Below, piece by piece: positions 10,215-22,407 of a DNA stretch of 64,000 nucleotides; position 1 is the stretch's first letter, and the number at the start of each line of letters is the position of its first letter. The notes under the pieces were generated by a model, which did not search any database, was not told the DNA's origin, and worked only from the letters and a program-made list of their open reading frames with translations. The DNA is taken from positions 14,043,501-14,107,500 of the forward strand of contig OX439041.1 of the NCBI GenBank assembly GCA_949317995.1. The letters are read 5' to 3'. Origin of the DNA: Acholoe squamosa (Eukaryota > Annelida > Polychaeta > Phyllodocida > Polynoidae). Both the position numbers and the translations under genes were made by a program.

Positions 10215-11569
10215 ATGAAACTTTGCAATCATACCTCCGCCACACCTTCTAGAAAGGCTTTAATTAAGGCACAAAAAAAAGACCTTTTTGCCTCATCAAT
10301 GCTAAATTACATTGAGTATGGAAAATTGGCAATCAACTCAGGTTTAACCAATCAAATCTTAAGTAATCATGATCAGTTCATCATTCTAGATGAGGTCCTT
10401 TTCAGAATAACTGATACTGTCATGGGTAAATCCCTAGACCCCACCCTTCAAATTGTGATCCCTGAAAAATGGGCAGAATCAATCATTGGATCCACACATT
10501 GTTCCCCATTAGGTTGACACTTGGGTTCATACATGTGGTAACAGTTCATGCCACCAGACATGTCACAGCATGGTGCACAGAAGAAAACACAGCCACCGAT
10601 GTAGCCCTTGGTTTCTTCCAAAGAGTGATCTGTATCCATGGAACACCTTTAGTCCTAAATACTGATAATGCCAAACAATACACCTCAAATTCCTTTGCAT
10701 TATTTTGCAACAAATTTGACATTAAGCATGTCACAGGGAGCGCACACTGGAGCAGGTCTCAAGGCCTCTGTGAGCGTCAACACCAGACAATAGAATCATC
10801 CCTCAGAGCTTTTGTATCCAAATCACAAAAGCATTGGTCAACCTTCCTCCAGGCTGTGATTTTCAGCATGAATAACACAGTCTCCAGCACCCTAGGCTAC
10901 TCACCCAACCTCTTGGTTTTTGGTAAACAAACACATCTACCCACAGAGGCTGCATTAGCGCTGATCACTTCTGCAAATGAAATTAAACAGAAAGAAGATA
11001 TAGCCACCCACTTATTAAATCTCAGGGATGATATCCAAATGAAGGCAGCAGAAAACATGATTAAGGCTCATAAAAAGATGAAAGCCAAGCATGACGCCTC
11101 AGCAGAGGTATGCACCTTCAACACTGGTCAATTGGTGTTTTTACACATCCCTAACCTTCTGGTGAAACAAACGACCAAAAAGCTACAACCTACCTACTCT
11201 GGCATAGTCAAAATGACCTCATCAGTGACTACAATTATGAAAAGATTGCAGGATGGAAAAGTTTTCAAAAAAGCTGTACATGTCTCCAGGTTGAGAAGAC
11301 CAATCACAAAGGCCAGTGCCAAAGCCATCATAAAAAGACTTCAAACTGGCCCTGTGACAACCCTTTTCTACCCTGACTTGAGCACAATACCCGACACTAA
11401 TACACTAGCCTCACCTCCCAAAAAGAAGAGAGGACGGCCTGCCAAAAAAGGTATTGTTACCTTTACCCTGTCTCCACTCAAAGGGCGAAGAAGAAAAAAA
11501 GCAGCAATCACTTGTAAAACTCGACATGAAGTTAGAATAGACTTCCCCTTTCTGCTTATTAGGTGCTAA
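10215..11569 (+). pseudogene. Integrase with internal deletion and AT-hook C terminus
   Basis: 10215-10517 encodes the region before the zinc domain (LFASSMLNYIEYGKL ... LQIVIPEKWAESIIGSTHCSPLG). It stops within what should be the H2C2 finger. A second frame (to 11569) resumes inside the catalytic core: IHVVTVHATRHVTAW, then the second acidic residue in VLNTDNAKQYTS and the Glu in GLCERQHQTIES. The rest of the finger and the first catalytic Asp are missing, consistent with a deletion near 10517-10530. The C-terminal domain follows (TGQLVFLHIPNLL ... VHVSRLRRP), then a basic tail with KKKRGRPAKKG at about 11420-11450, a classical AT-hook core. There is no chromodomain. The protein is non-functional as it stands. 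Confidence 0.85.
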
Positions 11570-12258
11570 TTGTACAAGAATAGGGCGAGGGAGGGGAGCT
11601 CTCTTACCGGGTACTTGTTTTCTTGGCGTGCCTAGCCTGAAAATAGCATCACAATCTGCAGTGGTGTACGTAATACCAATGTCAGTGAATAGTTTAGTGA
11701 CAAGATCTTTAGGCCTGGGGTATTTGGTTTCACAAGCACCTCTAATAATAATGTTCTGTTTCCTCTTATTGACCTCCAAACGCTGTACCTTTTCCTGTAG
11801 CTGGTTTATGTGGGTCTGATTCATGGCATTCTTAATTTCTAGGGCCTCAACCCTATCCTCCAATGTTCTAATTCTATCATGGACCCCTTCAAAATCTTTG
11901 AATTTTGCATTGAGATTTTCAGTGGTGTCAAATAATTTAGAAGAGCGAGCACTGACAGAACCAAGTGTTGAGGCAACAAATTCAAGCCCGGTTGTAATAG
12001 CACCTAATCTTTTCCAGAAGCCCTTTTCAATGTCAGTGCTCTTCTCACTTTGGCATTTTCAACAGTGACATTGCGTAAATGATTCAAGAAAACATCAGGA
12101 CTCACTGTAGTGTCAAGTTGACCTCCTTCCTCCTCCTCTGTAGAGTGACCTGCCAGTTACAGTGTGCCACCAACTGCCCCTATTTTCACCCTCTCCTCTG
12201 CTTCTAACCTCTCCTGCTCCTTCTTCTTCCTGTCTTTCTGGGCCTTAGTAAGTCCCAT
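11411..12258 (-). pseudogene. Antisense ORF1p-like protein (coiled coil plus RRM-like domain)
   Basis: On the minus strand from an ATG at 12258: a basic N terminus (KAQKDRKKKEQERLEAEERVK), a linker, then a coiled coil (VHDRIRTLEDRVEALEIKN, INQLQEKVQRLEVNKRKQ). The segment NIIIRGACE ... VTKLFTDIGI ... DAIFRLGTP ... PRPILVQLAP follows. Coiled coil plus this last segment is the layout of LINE ORF1p-type RNA-binding chaperones. One TAA (about 12160) and one frameshift (about 12040) break it. The reading frame runs tail to tail into the integrase 3' end; the last 50 codons are the reverse of integrase sequence and carry no family signal. It could be an antisense gene of the retrotransposon, or a fragment of a LINE inserted into it. 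Confidence 0.6.
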
Positions 12259-12259
12259 A

Positions 12260-14270
12260 GTGTCTCAGTACCTTTATAATCCAGCAGTATTCAATTATTT
12301 GGCATTAGTCCAAGATATAGCTGGTATAATCCAAGAAATTGTGCAGCGCTCCGCGGTGACTCGACTCACGCGGCGACGGCCATTACACCCTCCCCCACCA
12401 CCCAACCCCCCTGGCCACCAGCCCACACACTAGCCACATGCCAGACCCCTGCTGTCCGCCAGAGTTCGACATTCACACACAACTAGTACCCAATTAGCCC
12501 AACCCCATGTGACATCCCGACCTCAGCACAACCTGGCAATAACGACCCAACCACAGCGGCTCCTTAAAATGCCAGCATCTTCAAAAATTCCAAAATACTA
12601 ACCCTTATACCATTTATCTTTATTCTCACAATACATAATTTTTGTTTATTTATTTTTGATATTTTCTTCTCATCAAAAACAAACCTTTACTTGTAAATTA
12701 TTACACTGAATTTTAAATTCAGAGACAACTTACACACCGCACTGGTAACCACTTAAGGGTAGCATATGTAACCTATTTTTGCTCAGTATGGTTTGGTAGC
12801 CACCTATACTGCCCACAGCAGCTGTGTATCCTCTAGTACATGCCTTTTATTGACAAAAGCATGCAAACACTGGCTTGTTAGCTTTTCAGGGCTCCTATTT
12901 ACCAGTGACACGCCTATTGTATTCCCCCATGCCCAATCCATGTTTGTACCTCTGTTTAGCACGAGGGCGGTGATACAGGTAGAACCTAATATTTACGACC
13001 TGTCAATTAAGGCAGATAACAAGTTCATGCATGATGTTCCACACATCCATGATCCACTGGTCAGCAGTTTTTCACACATACAACTGACCTTACCCACTCC
13101 CACCTTATCATACAACCGACCCCAAGGTCCCAATTATAAACCTTCCTTACCTAGGCATAGGTACCAAAATTTGCATAGAGGGCAGCTCGGCCTAAACTGC
13201 ATTCATCCAATAAAATTTGGCCACGGCCTTATAGGGCAAGACATACCACCACAGGGAAATCTGGAAGTGAGAAATGGCCACCCTCACGGATGGGTTTATA
13301 AGCCTTAGCCCACATCCACCTCACCCACTTTTATAATAACACCAAATCCAACCACATCACTGTACCAAGTGAACCAGTCCCTGGAATAGGAGCAACATGG
13401 CGTCCACAGCATGCAATAAGCCCAGGTAGGCCTGTCCTATGTGCCCATTTTTAGTACTAGACTATCAGCCATTCTTGTATCATCAATGGCAAAGTTTGTT
13501 GCCATGATACCCAGGTACCTCTATTAACCAAGGGCAGTGTGAGCACCAGAATACTTATTGTAAACCACCAAAATTTGGTTATCAATATGACCCCTGAAGA
13601 TTTGAGCTGCTACTTGAATGACCCGGCAATCTTCAAAGAACTGCTCCTACATGACCCATTGGTCTCTACACTCATCTAAAGAATGATGTATTACTTATCT
13701 AGTGACGTCCCTACTTCTCCTGATTGGAGCACCTTTTCCCCCAAAGCAGCTGCTTACATTGCGTTGTTATGTGCGTGCGCACTACTGGCTTCTGATAAGC
13801 CCTTAAAGACCTTCCCAGGTATTTCACCGGGATAGGCAGAATTTTGGTCATCATTGCCACAATAGAGCTCACCCTCCAGCAGGCCATTTTTGAAGCCCAC
13901 TCATGGTCCAACAAGTAATCTACTCTCCTTACACCAGCCACCAGCGCTGATCTAAAAACCCAGAAGGGTAAGTTACCATTTTTACAACTCAACCCCCCCC
14001 CCAAATTAACACTAGCTCACTAACACCCCAGGTCGTGTCACACCAACCACACATTTTACCTCACATAAAAGCCAAGCACCCCCCCCTACTCACACACACA
14101 TAACACACACACACACTCACCTAGGTGTACATATAAGCCTTCCCAAAGGATATACCCCACGCAATTAAAACTCCCACAACAAGGATTTTTCCCTTTAATT
14201 TTTCTAAAGACAATTCCCATTACCTTTTTAGGGTTGCAGTCCCTATGGTGGTTACACTCATCCTCATCGC
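12260..14270. other. Integrase-env interval, no recognised gene
   Basis: About 2 kb with stops in most frames, AT-rich at 12600-12720. One open frame at 12793-13308 (171 codons, His/Pro-rich, no ATG-Kozak context, no recognised domain) could be a remnant of an accessory gene. Splice-acceptor-like pyrimidine tracts are frequent but not decisive. Confidence 0.4.
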
Positions 14271-14279
14271 AATAATCAG

Positions 14280-16190
14280 TGGATTACAACATCAGGAGTT
14301 ACCCCCAAGGATTATATTCAGACCAAACTATGGAGCTCTTTTTACACAAATAACCCAGCCCCTACTGTAAAACTTCATTGACACCCCCTGGTTTCCAGCC
14401 TAAATATCTCCCTCTCGCCTACACTCCAAAGACCTGACAAAGTATCATCCTTGTCAGAGCCAATACCTCGCCCTACATCACACACACAGCCAAAAACTTG
14501 GACCTAATGATCAGCAACCTTTTTGATAAATCCCAAAAAATCTTTGGACCTTCTTTTTAATCTAATATCTACCCCCAAGACCTGTCTGACCAGAAATGCT
14601 CCTGGCCAAATCATTGGTGACATTCTCAGGGCTACGATAGGCCTGGGACCCCAACCTGAAATTGACCTCTTAAATTCAGATTTGTCAGATATAGATAGGA
14701 GACTAGCTACCAAAATGCATGTTGTAGAATGGCCGACCCATTTTCTACTCAATATTTCAGAATACAATTACAAATCCTTAAACACACTTTCAGAATTTCA
14801 CAATGATACAGATGATGCACTATCCCTGCTGGCCCACAAACTTCAAAATATAAACTCAAATTTCTTAGGAATTATTCTAAATTTGGAAACCCAGCCCAGA
14901 CAGGACACCTTCTACTGCATGCTATTCTCAGCAGCCAATGCACAAAGTGAATCTCTCATTGATCTCCAAGATGATTTTGACACACTTCTTACAGCCATTA
15001 ATGATTTAATGGAAGTTAACCCCCAACCTTAATTCCCCACAATACCCTAAGGCTAGGTCTAAACAACCTATCCAGCGCCTTAAGCAACGCCTACCAAGTT
15101 ATCACTATACTAGACGTACCGGTAGGTTTATATTACAAAAGACGGGTGAGCGCTCACTGGTGCGACAACGCCACCGTGCTTATAACCATACCAATACCCA
15201 TAGGCCTAGGGGACAACACCTACCCTATTTTTGGAACTGAAACCTTCCCAGTCCCTTTCGACAAATCCAATGTTGACGCCAAAGGCCATACACTAGTACA
15301 GCCCCTACCCCCCTTCATAGCCGTGTCAAACAGCCACGCCCACTACATGGAGCTGCAGCAGGCAGACATAGACATGTGTATACAAGACTCCTTTATCAGC
15401 TGCAACTTACCCCTGTCCCTGTTATCACCACTCCACCCCACATGCACCCTATCTTTTAGATCTACCTGATGCAGTCTATCACACCTGCAGTTTTACTGCA
15501 TACATGGCTGCACCCATACCAAATTTAATTAAACCCATAGCCAGGGACACATATCTCTTAATTACCAGCACCTCACCATCCCACCTACAATGCCACGATG
15601 TAGGTCAAATTACCATCAAAACTGCAGCTTACTCAGTAATAACAGTACCATGCCTATGTTCCATTAATAATGCTGGTATGATCATGATAAATTCAAACAT
15701 GTCTCGTGTACAAAACATCACCCTAGATCCCCTGGCCATGAGCCCCATCAACCTCTCCCTATGGCGACACTTTGGGTCCCATCCAGCCAATGTATCAGGC
15801 ATTTCCATGACAACCATACCATGGTCCCTGGAACTACCTAACTTTCAGCGCTTAAGATACCTACACAATCAGAAAATAGTACATTTAATTATTAAAGAAG
15901 TACTCACCCTCAGAAGAACTGCCAAAGGCCTGTCTGACGAATCCTTCCTGTTATGGGCAAGTTCCCTGACCCACCTCCTCCACCTTGGTTACACCTGTTG
16001 ACCCCGCTCCTGGCTGCTCTGTGTTGTGCAATCACTTGTCATACCCACAGGCATGTGACACGGCTGGCACAGTTGGTCACCATACATTCAGTGCTTAACA
16101 CCCCAACCATGGCAGACACAGCAGCCTGGAACAATCTCAAGGCCATGATCAACAAGGCTAACGAGAAATGGCCCCTGCCTCCTACTGCAA
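14280..16190 (+). pseudogene. env: Env-like fusion glycoprotein (baculovirus F / errantivirus Env type), frame-broken
   Basis: Three consecutive frames hold one diverged envelope-type protein. Upstream, YGALFTQITQPLL resembles the start of F-type ectodomains. 14523-15032 has GQIIGDILRATIGLGP followed by alternating helices (IDLLNSDLSDIDRRLATK), as in the fusion-peptide and heptad region just after the cleavage site. The dibasic cleavage motif is not recognisable. 15146-15469 and 15504-16001 carry the Cys-rich ectodomain with spaced cysteines and N-glycosylation sequons (NVS, NIT, NLS). A hydrophobic, membrane-spanning-type segment (LHLLTPLLAALCCAITC) follows at about 15987-16040. Stops and frame changes at about 15032, 15470 and 16000 inactivate it. 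The assignment rests on layout and local motifs, not on an alignment. Confidence 0.55.
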
Positions 16191-18140
16191 TCCCTCAGGA
16201 AGTCGACACAGATTTCAGGCAGCATGGTATGATACCTTGTGGATCTCGCCGTGGTCCTTGTGACCTTGTACATAGCACAAGTCCTCGTGATGAGATGCTT
16301 AAGACATTGGCCATACTTCAGACAGGACGACTCGGACGGCCTGCTTCAATTCGTCCTAAGGATCCACTCCGCGGGACGCTGCTTCGAATTTGTGGTGGGG
16401 ACCATGATCTTCGGCCCCAACTTGTGGCCCCCCTTTATCAAGGCCCCCAAAATATCTATGCCCCGCCTGACCAGACCTCTCAGCCACCACCAGGCTAAAT
16501 TGGAAAGTGAAAGTGAGCTTCATCATCGCAGGGCAGGTCAAAGTGGTTCAGCTGGAGAGGTACCCGAGATGTTCCCTATTTTGGAGGCTACCTCTCTACA
16601 CTATCCTGAACTCCAAACCTTATGTCATGACCCTGATCATCAAGTCAAAAAGTCAGCCAGACTTCTAACTCTCACCAGCCCTGGATCTTTCGAGGTCCAC
16701 CACTCTACCAGGGCTATCAGAAATCCACCGACCCAGGAGTCCCATCTCCAGGCTCAGAGCGACCCCCACCTCAGGGAGCTTGGTGGAGCTAACCAGCTTC
16801 AGGTCCAGGGAACTCGGCCCCTCAGGCTCATCCTCGACCAGGATCCAAAGATCATCCTAAAAACAAACAACAACCAATCCTATAGAGGAATGCACAACTG
16901 ACAATTTTCAGGAATGCAACATATTCCCGACCCCAAAATTTACCCCCTTTTCGTCAAATCAATTTTCAAGAGGAAACAAATAACAAAAAAAAACACCTGG
17001 GACGTCTCTCCTCATGGGCCCCACTATCCCCAGAGGCCACAAGTGCCACTGGACCCTCCAGCAGGCCCCTCCCTAAGCCCTCCACACTCATGGCACTGAT
17101 AAGGCACCCATCCTACAACCACCAAGATAGTGGGAACCCTGAAAAGGAACCAAAACCTTTCAATCAAGGACCACAACAGTTTTTGGCAATGTCCAATTCA
17201 ATAATCGAAATCGCCCAAAATAATTTGACTACTCACCCCACAGGTTCACTCTCCGCAACAAACACAGACAGCAGAATATCCATGATTTCCCCCTTTCTCC
17301 TCCTGCGCTGGCTGTTGAAATTATAAACTCAATCTCAAAATTCCAACTCTCAGCTATCAACCTTTAAGCACCTTCTGACATAAAAAAATGCTGTCCACCC
17401 CTTTTATAGTAGACCCTACCGCAGGAACCCTCACCCATTTTTCGGCTCAATTTTGGAACCTCAAAATCCAAAATTTCCAGTTTTTTTTCCAAAATTTTCG
17501 CCGCCAAACCAAGACCCCCCCCAGCCAAGACGCACCAAAGGAACGGTGCAAGTGTACACCATTTAGTCTTACCATTCGCCTAATACCATTAACACGAATG
17601 CCGAAGAAACGCCGACTCAGTGGCGCTGCATGGTGTTTTAAATTAGAACTAAAGTCTGAAACCATTGACGGATGGTCCTCCGCCCGTCTGGTGGCGCCCC
17701 ACGCTCCATCACAACAGAACTAACTTAGAGTCCTTAGTTACAAACCTCCCCCACGTGTTCTACCTATCAGCCAAGCTCTGTAGAATTCGGTCCTGGTCAT
17801 AAAACTGATATTTATTACCTCTGAGTTAATTTTGGTATTGCTGTAGTCCTGCTTGTGAAACATACAACCTGAAATGACCTCTAATGCCCATGTGCTCTCT
17901 GTTTTTCTGTACCCTATGACAGGCCCAACCAGAGAAGCAGCACAGGAAAGGACGAGCCGACAGCAGGCCAGCCACCATTAGAACCAGCCACAGCCTCAGC
18001 AACAGCCAAACCAGCGGACCAGCGCGTCTCCAAAACAAAGGGCTAACCATCAGGCAACCCAAGAGGGCAGGGACACCCATTCCCCCTGGATACGACTCCT
18101 GGAGGGATGTAACCTGTTGCCCCACCAACAACCAAAACCA
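16191..18140. other. Env-3' LTR interval, fragments only
   Basis: Overlapping open frames (16239-16901, 16914-17099, 17388-17723 on plus) without recognised domains. 16239-16901 contains a hydrophobic start (AVVLVTLYIAQVLVMRC) that might be an env or accessory membrane segment, then Pro/His-rich sequence. I cannot support a gene. Confidence 0.35.
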
Positions 18141-18144
18141 GGCT

Positions 18145-18828
18145 GTGGGCTGCAAACTGTGCAGTAACACACCTGAAGAATTTACCTGCCCCTGCACCCT
18201 GACAATAGCACCCAAGAAAATAAAATTCAAACCTCTAACATCCTACAGACTAAACCCTGACTTCACATCCTTCTTGCCCATTCCACCACCCCCAACAACC
18301 AACCTCCAAGTCCAAAACCCTTTACAATCGGCACCCTCCTGGCACCAGCCACCACCAGTGTCACCACCCTCAGACACTGAAGATGATGACTCCTCCACCT
18401 TAGCCGAACCAGGCAACCTACCTTCAGTGGAAGAAGATTTCAAGGACCTCAACATTGCACAATACACAAGAACAATTAAAAGAATAGACGTTAGAAGAAA
18501 ATCAGCAGCAGGAAGGTTGTATGACAGAACCCCCAGAAGCCACTGCAACTTACCCCCTGCCAGTGTCGGTGCTAGTTCCACTAAACCAAAGCACCAAAGT
18601 AGACATTTTCCACATGAACTCTTTCCGCACTCTTACATATTCTTAAAATCTAACATTGTTGGGACACAATTATTTTTGACCCCCCCAAGACTTCTCCTAG
18701 GGTGCTATACAATTTTTATAGAGTTGTCCATGAAAGCTGCTACCAATTTAATTTTCATCTTGAAGTCACACTACTGTACTCCTGGTTTGAACACTGATCA
18801 TAATCTCCCACCTTTTATTACTCTGTGA
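18145..18828 (+). CDS. Hypothetical retrotransposon accessory frame with Cys cluster
   Basis: Open frame of about 227 codons without a clear ATG start (18145 is GTG). It begins GCKLCSNTPEEFTCPCTL, a C-x2-C plus C-x-C arrangement that could bind zinc. A Pro/Ser-rich linker with an acidic patch (SDTEDDDSSTLAEP) and a basic segment (TIKRIDVRRKSAAGRLYDRTPRS) follow. It lies 0.5 kb before the 3' LTR, where complex retroelements keep accessory genes. No family is recognised. Its last third is hydrophobic and may be out-of-frame sequence. Confidence 0.3.
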   Translation: MGCKLCSNTPEEFTCPCTLTIAPKKIKFKPLTSYRLNPDFTSFLPIPPPPTTNLQVQNPLQSAPSWHQPPPVSPPSDTEDDDSSTLAEPGNLPSVEEDFKDLNIAQYTRTIKRIDVRRKSAAGRLYDRTPRSHCNLPPASVGASSTKPKHQSRHFPHELFPHSYIFLKSNIVGTQLFLTPPRLLLGCYTIFIELSMKAATNLIFILKSHYCTPGLNTDHNLPPFITL

Positions 18829-19335
18829 AAGTTTGGAGCTGAGCTGACTAACAGCCCAGTCCCAAAATCTTTAAGGTGCCACAGAGCCCCCCATCATTCA
18901 CCATTATTCAAACCCAACCATGTTCATGTATTTATGGGTTTTAGTCATAGTAGAAAACATTTTTGTGTGGAAATCTAAAATCATGGATAAAACAACACCC
19001 AAAAGGCTCTTATTGTCAAAATGCCCTAGAGAACACCATACTTGACAAAAGCAACGACTTAAAAGTCCCAAAGACGGATATCTTTGAGCCTAAAATCAGT
19101 TGTTATCCCACATACAGTATCATATAAACTACTACCGGTACACCGATTCTAACTAGACTAATCCAACGATTGTCTCACGATCACATCAATGAGGAACCAA
19201 CACATCAACCTTTTTGCATCATGTACCACCTTTTATTTTTTCTCAATTTTTGAATATGTCTTGATATAGCCTCTAATTCCTCCTAATTATCCTCCCTTTA
19301 ACCTTGTGCAGAGACGAAGTGGGAATGTGGGGGTT

Positions 19336-19694
19336 TGTCAGTGGACTATTCTATGTATTATAATTATCAACGACATATTCAAACCAAGCTGACCAAGCTT
19401 CCCCCTGTATAACCCAAGGTTCACCTATTTTTAACCTGACAGGGTGAGTGACTCACTCACCCCCGTCTGACTCACTCACCCCTGTCCTCCCCCAGTGAGC
19501 ACCCCCAGGTCCCACCTGCGGATCCCCCACTGGAGGACATGATATCATATGCTATTTTTAGCCTCACCTGCCCAGGTGAGTCACTCCTGAGAGCAGCTCC
19601 CTCCCTCCTACTCCGGATTGGACTGGATCCAACCAGATAGGGGCGGAGCTGCTCATTCCCCAGGCTGAGTCACTGAGCACTTCCAGAAATAGCA
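19336..19694 (+). repeat. 3' LTR, probably truncated on the right
   Basis: Starts TGTCAGTGGACTATTC directly after a purine tract (19316-19335) and follows the 5' copy to about 19694. The polyadenylation signal found at 4499 beyond the 5' shared portion has no counterpart here, and no target-site duplication matches the left flank, so the R-U5 part is likely deleted. Confidence 0.8.
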
Positions 19695-19904
19695 TATGAC
19701 GTTATCATATACCATTTTGTTATGCCATAAATTGTAACATGATTGTATTAATGCATGAATATATGAGGCATTAATACAAATAACTCCATATGAGCGTTCA
19801 TGTTCCACTGAACACCAGCTATGTGAATACACATAAGTTAGAAGGCCAAAGCAAATGGTCTCATGGTCCACTGAACATGAAGGATAGTATATATAATTAT
19901 CTGA

Positions 19905-21150
19905 TTTTTTTTTGAGGATTGAAAATTAATTTTATTGTCCGACACAATTTAACAAAAGTGGATAATGACAATAAAGGTGATTCCTCATCCAATTCATCTG
20001 TTACAAATCCAGTTATTTTCACATTATGACATATATGAATGTACATGATGAAATGAGGTCAAACAGGTAGAGAATATATATATTATGAACACGAAAACAA
20101 GACTACCATAGGACTTAATGGCCACACAACAGTGACACAGCGGATAACAGGGTAAAGCGGGCTCGAACACATGCTTCATTACTATTTACATTTAGTATAG
20201 AATACGAGAGTAAGACAATACAAGATTTGAAGTATGTAGTTATTAAGTGACTTCGGCAAAATAAGCAGTTAAGATTGTCAATGGGTGTAGTCGTTGAAAC
20301 AGCTCCCACAAACAATAACATTGCAGCACACGATAACCATACGACAACCATTACTAGATTTACAAGATTAGGCAACATACTCAGTGTCCAGTAAGAGTAG
20401 TCATTACAACAGCTCCTACTTTACACGAGGGGTTAGTCATTACAACAGCTCCCTCATTAAAACATATCAATCATCCATGTTAACAGGATTCTTACTGACT
20501 TTAGTCAGGTCAGTTATGCCAGATAATCTCTTTTTAAATATAATTTTATCTTTACTGTGCTGATACCAGCTCCCTAAATTATTCCATAAGGTTATACCAC
20601 GATGCATAGGTGATTTATTGTAACCATGATTTTGAGCAGTGTATTCTTTAAACTTTACATTGTTATCCGATCTTAGACCAGGCCGCCTTGGTTCATTCTC
20701 AAGATATTCAGGATTATTTGCAAGTTTAAACATGTAACACAATAGCATTACCTCCCTTCTCCTCTTTAAAGTTGGTATATCAGCTAATTTATACATCTCA
20801 GCCTCAGACAGGTTCCTACCCCTAAATACAATCTTCAGACCTCTCAGCTGAAGCCGATCCAATTTTTTAGGACAGTCCTCATTTGCACCATCAAATACAA
20901 AACTAGCATAATCAAATAATGACATAATAGTAGTTTTATAGACAGTAAGAGCCACATTTTCAGTCAAATTGTGCCTCAGTTTACTAAATCTGAACAGTGT
21001 ATGGCTTACTTTAGAATTAAGATCCTTCAATGCACTATTAAAGCTCAAGTAAATTTGAAATATTTCAAAATGAGGACAAATCTGAATCTTTGATATATTG
21101 GTATAAAACAGTGTATTTATCAGTTCTACCAAGTGTGTATAATTTGTTAA
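19905..21150 (-). mobile_element. 5'-truncated non-LTR retrotransposon (RT C-terminal end plus 3' UTR)
   Basis: On the minus strand 21132-20467 encodes the region after the RT catalytic core: VYKTTIMSLFDYASFVFDGA, KKLDRLQLRGLKIVFRGRNLS, IPTLKRRREVMLLCYMFKLANN and FKKRLSG. This is the C-terminal block of CR1/Jockey/RTE-like polymerases (the stretch around DYxxxVW). The 3' UTR continues to a polyadenylation signal (AATAAA at 19936-19931) and a run of nine A at 19913-19905. Everything upstream of the C-terminal block is absent, the usual result of incomplete reverse transcription. The UTR holds three copies of AGTCATTACAACAGCTCC or close variants. Confidence 0.85.
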
Positions 21151-21847
21151 GTGACTTCCCTTTTACCATGTTTTCAGCATAAACCTAATAACCTGTGTAT
21201 AAAACTAAAGCAAACAGGGGTGGCTTTCTGATGTTATTATTATTTATATAAAAAAATAGGTCACCATATGGGTCTAGACCCTTTAAATCAACAGGTGTTA
21301 CATAACCTTTTCTTGAATTCGGCATGTGCTATGGAGATTAGTGACAAGGACATAGGGAATAGAAATAATTCACATATGACATTTGGTCGGGCGGTAAATA
21401 CGAAACGTAGGCTAGCAAATTTCCAAGTTTTTGGGTGCACCATTTTCCCGGGGGCAGATTTGTGTGGTTCAGTGCAGTGTAAATCATTCAAAGTCCAAAT
21501 TCGCCAAATATGTAACACTTACGATATTGTCATTATACTAGTATACATGATCTAATGGGGGAGGGGCAGGGAGAGAGAGAGGATCATTTAGTATTATAGA
21601 TAAGAGATTGGCGCAATATTATGACCGTGGTATGCATTTTGAAATATGTGCAGGCCTCCAATGTAGCATTTTCATCATGCCTCAAAGCAGGGAGCACCGA
21701 GCACAGAGCACCAGATTGTTTCCTGGCACTGTCAGTGTGGATGTAGGAGTGTTGCCATAATTATGGGACTTTTCATCTCAATGAATGGGTTTTTATTAAA
21801 ATCAACATATGACATGGGGCTTAGTGACAGGGACATGGGAGAATAGT
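21151..21847. other. Non-coding, no gene recognised
   Basis: AT-rich, with no domain-bearing frame on either strand. Confidence 0.5.
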
Positions 21848-22314
21848 GTAGTGTTCTACCCCTCGATGTTCAATCGAATCTTTCGATAAACAACGAAGAA
21901 CAACTATTCAGGTTCCAGTTAAAACTTTATTGTCTAATAACACATAGGCATCAGCCGTTCTCGATCACAGTTACAGGTGGCAGAGTTTGAACTCTATAAC
22001 AAGTTTGACACTAGGCCTTCTAGTGTCTACAGTTGATATTCCACATACACCTCCTCTGTGCAGCAGCACAGAGGAGTATTAGAATATGGTAGCCGGGCAG
22101 CCGCCAACCATCGCTCACGATGGTCAGTCGGGGCTGGACTGACCCTGAGGAAGGCCGTACAACGGCCTTATATACACCGGAGTCGAGGGCCATGTGACCA
22201 AGTGGTGATGTGGCGCTGGACTCCAGCGCCCCAAGGCGTCGGGTAATAGAGGTGCTCTCGATGTCGCCCACGAGGACCACGAAGGTACCTCGAAGACGAC
22301 GCGGGACCACCACA
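21848..22314 (-). mobile_element. Solo LTR in minus orientation
   Basis: 467 bp bounded by TG (21848) and CA (22314), flanked on both sides by ATAG (21844-21847 and 22315-22318), a 4-bp target-site duplication. Read on the minus strand it has a TATA box (TATATAAGGCC near 22178-22168), a downstream AATAAAG polyadenylation signal near 21930 and a terminal ACACTACA. No internal retrotransposon sequence adjoins it, so it is a solo LTR left by LTR-LTR recombination. It differs from the LTRs at 3961 and 60082. Confidence 0.75.
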
Positions 22315-22407
22315 ATAGATATTTAGTGACATGTGACATGGTTTTCTTAAATTGACATGTGATATGGGGATCCCCATCTAGACCCCACCATCGGCCATCT
22401 TCATCAA

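Larger units (their letters stand above)
3961..19694 (+). mobile_element. Env-bearing LTR retrotransposon (Ty3/gypsy, errantivirus-like), about 15.7 kb, decayed
   Basis: Direct repeats begin TGTCAGTGGACTATTC at 3961 and 19336 and stay alignable for 359 bp. Between them lie gag, protease remnant, RT-RNase H, integrase and an env-like region in the usual gypsy order on the plus strand. Stops and frameshifts are present in every gene. A purine-rich tract (GGGAATGTGGGGG) precedes the 3' LTR as a polypurine tract. The element is long because about 7.8 kb separates integrase from the 3' LTR; that interval holds an antisense gene and env. No target-site duplication is visible, because the right LTR appears truncated. 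Confidence 0.85.

Noticed and set aside
16239..16901. Additional retrotransposon accessory gene
   Set aside because: Open but overlaps other open frames, has no recognised domain beyond one hydrophobic stretch, and lies in stop-rich surroundings.
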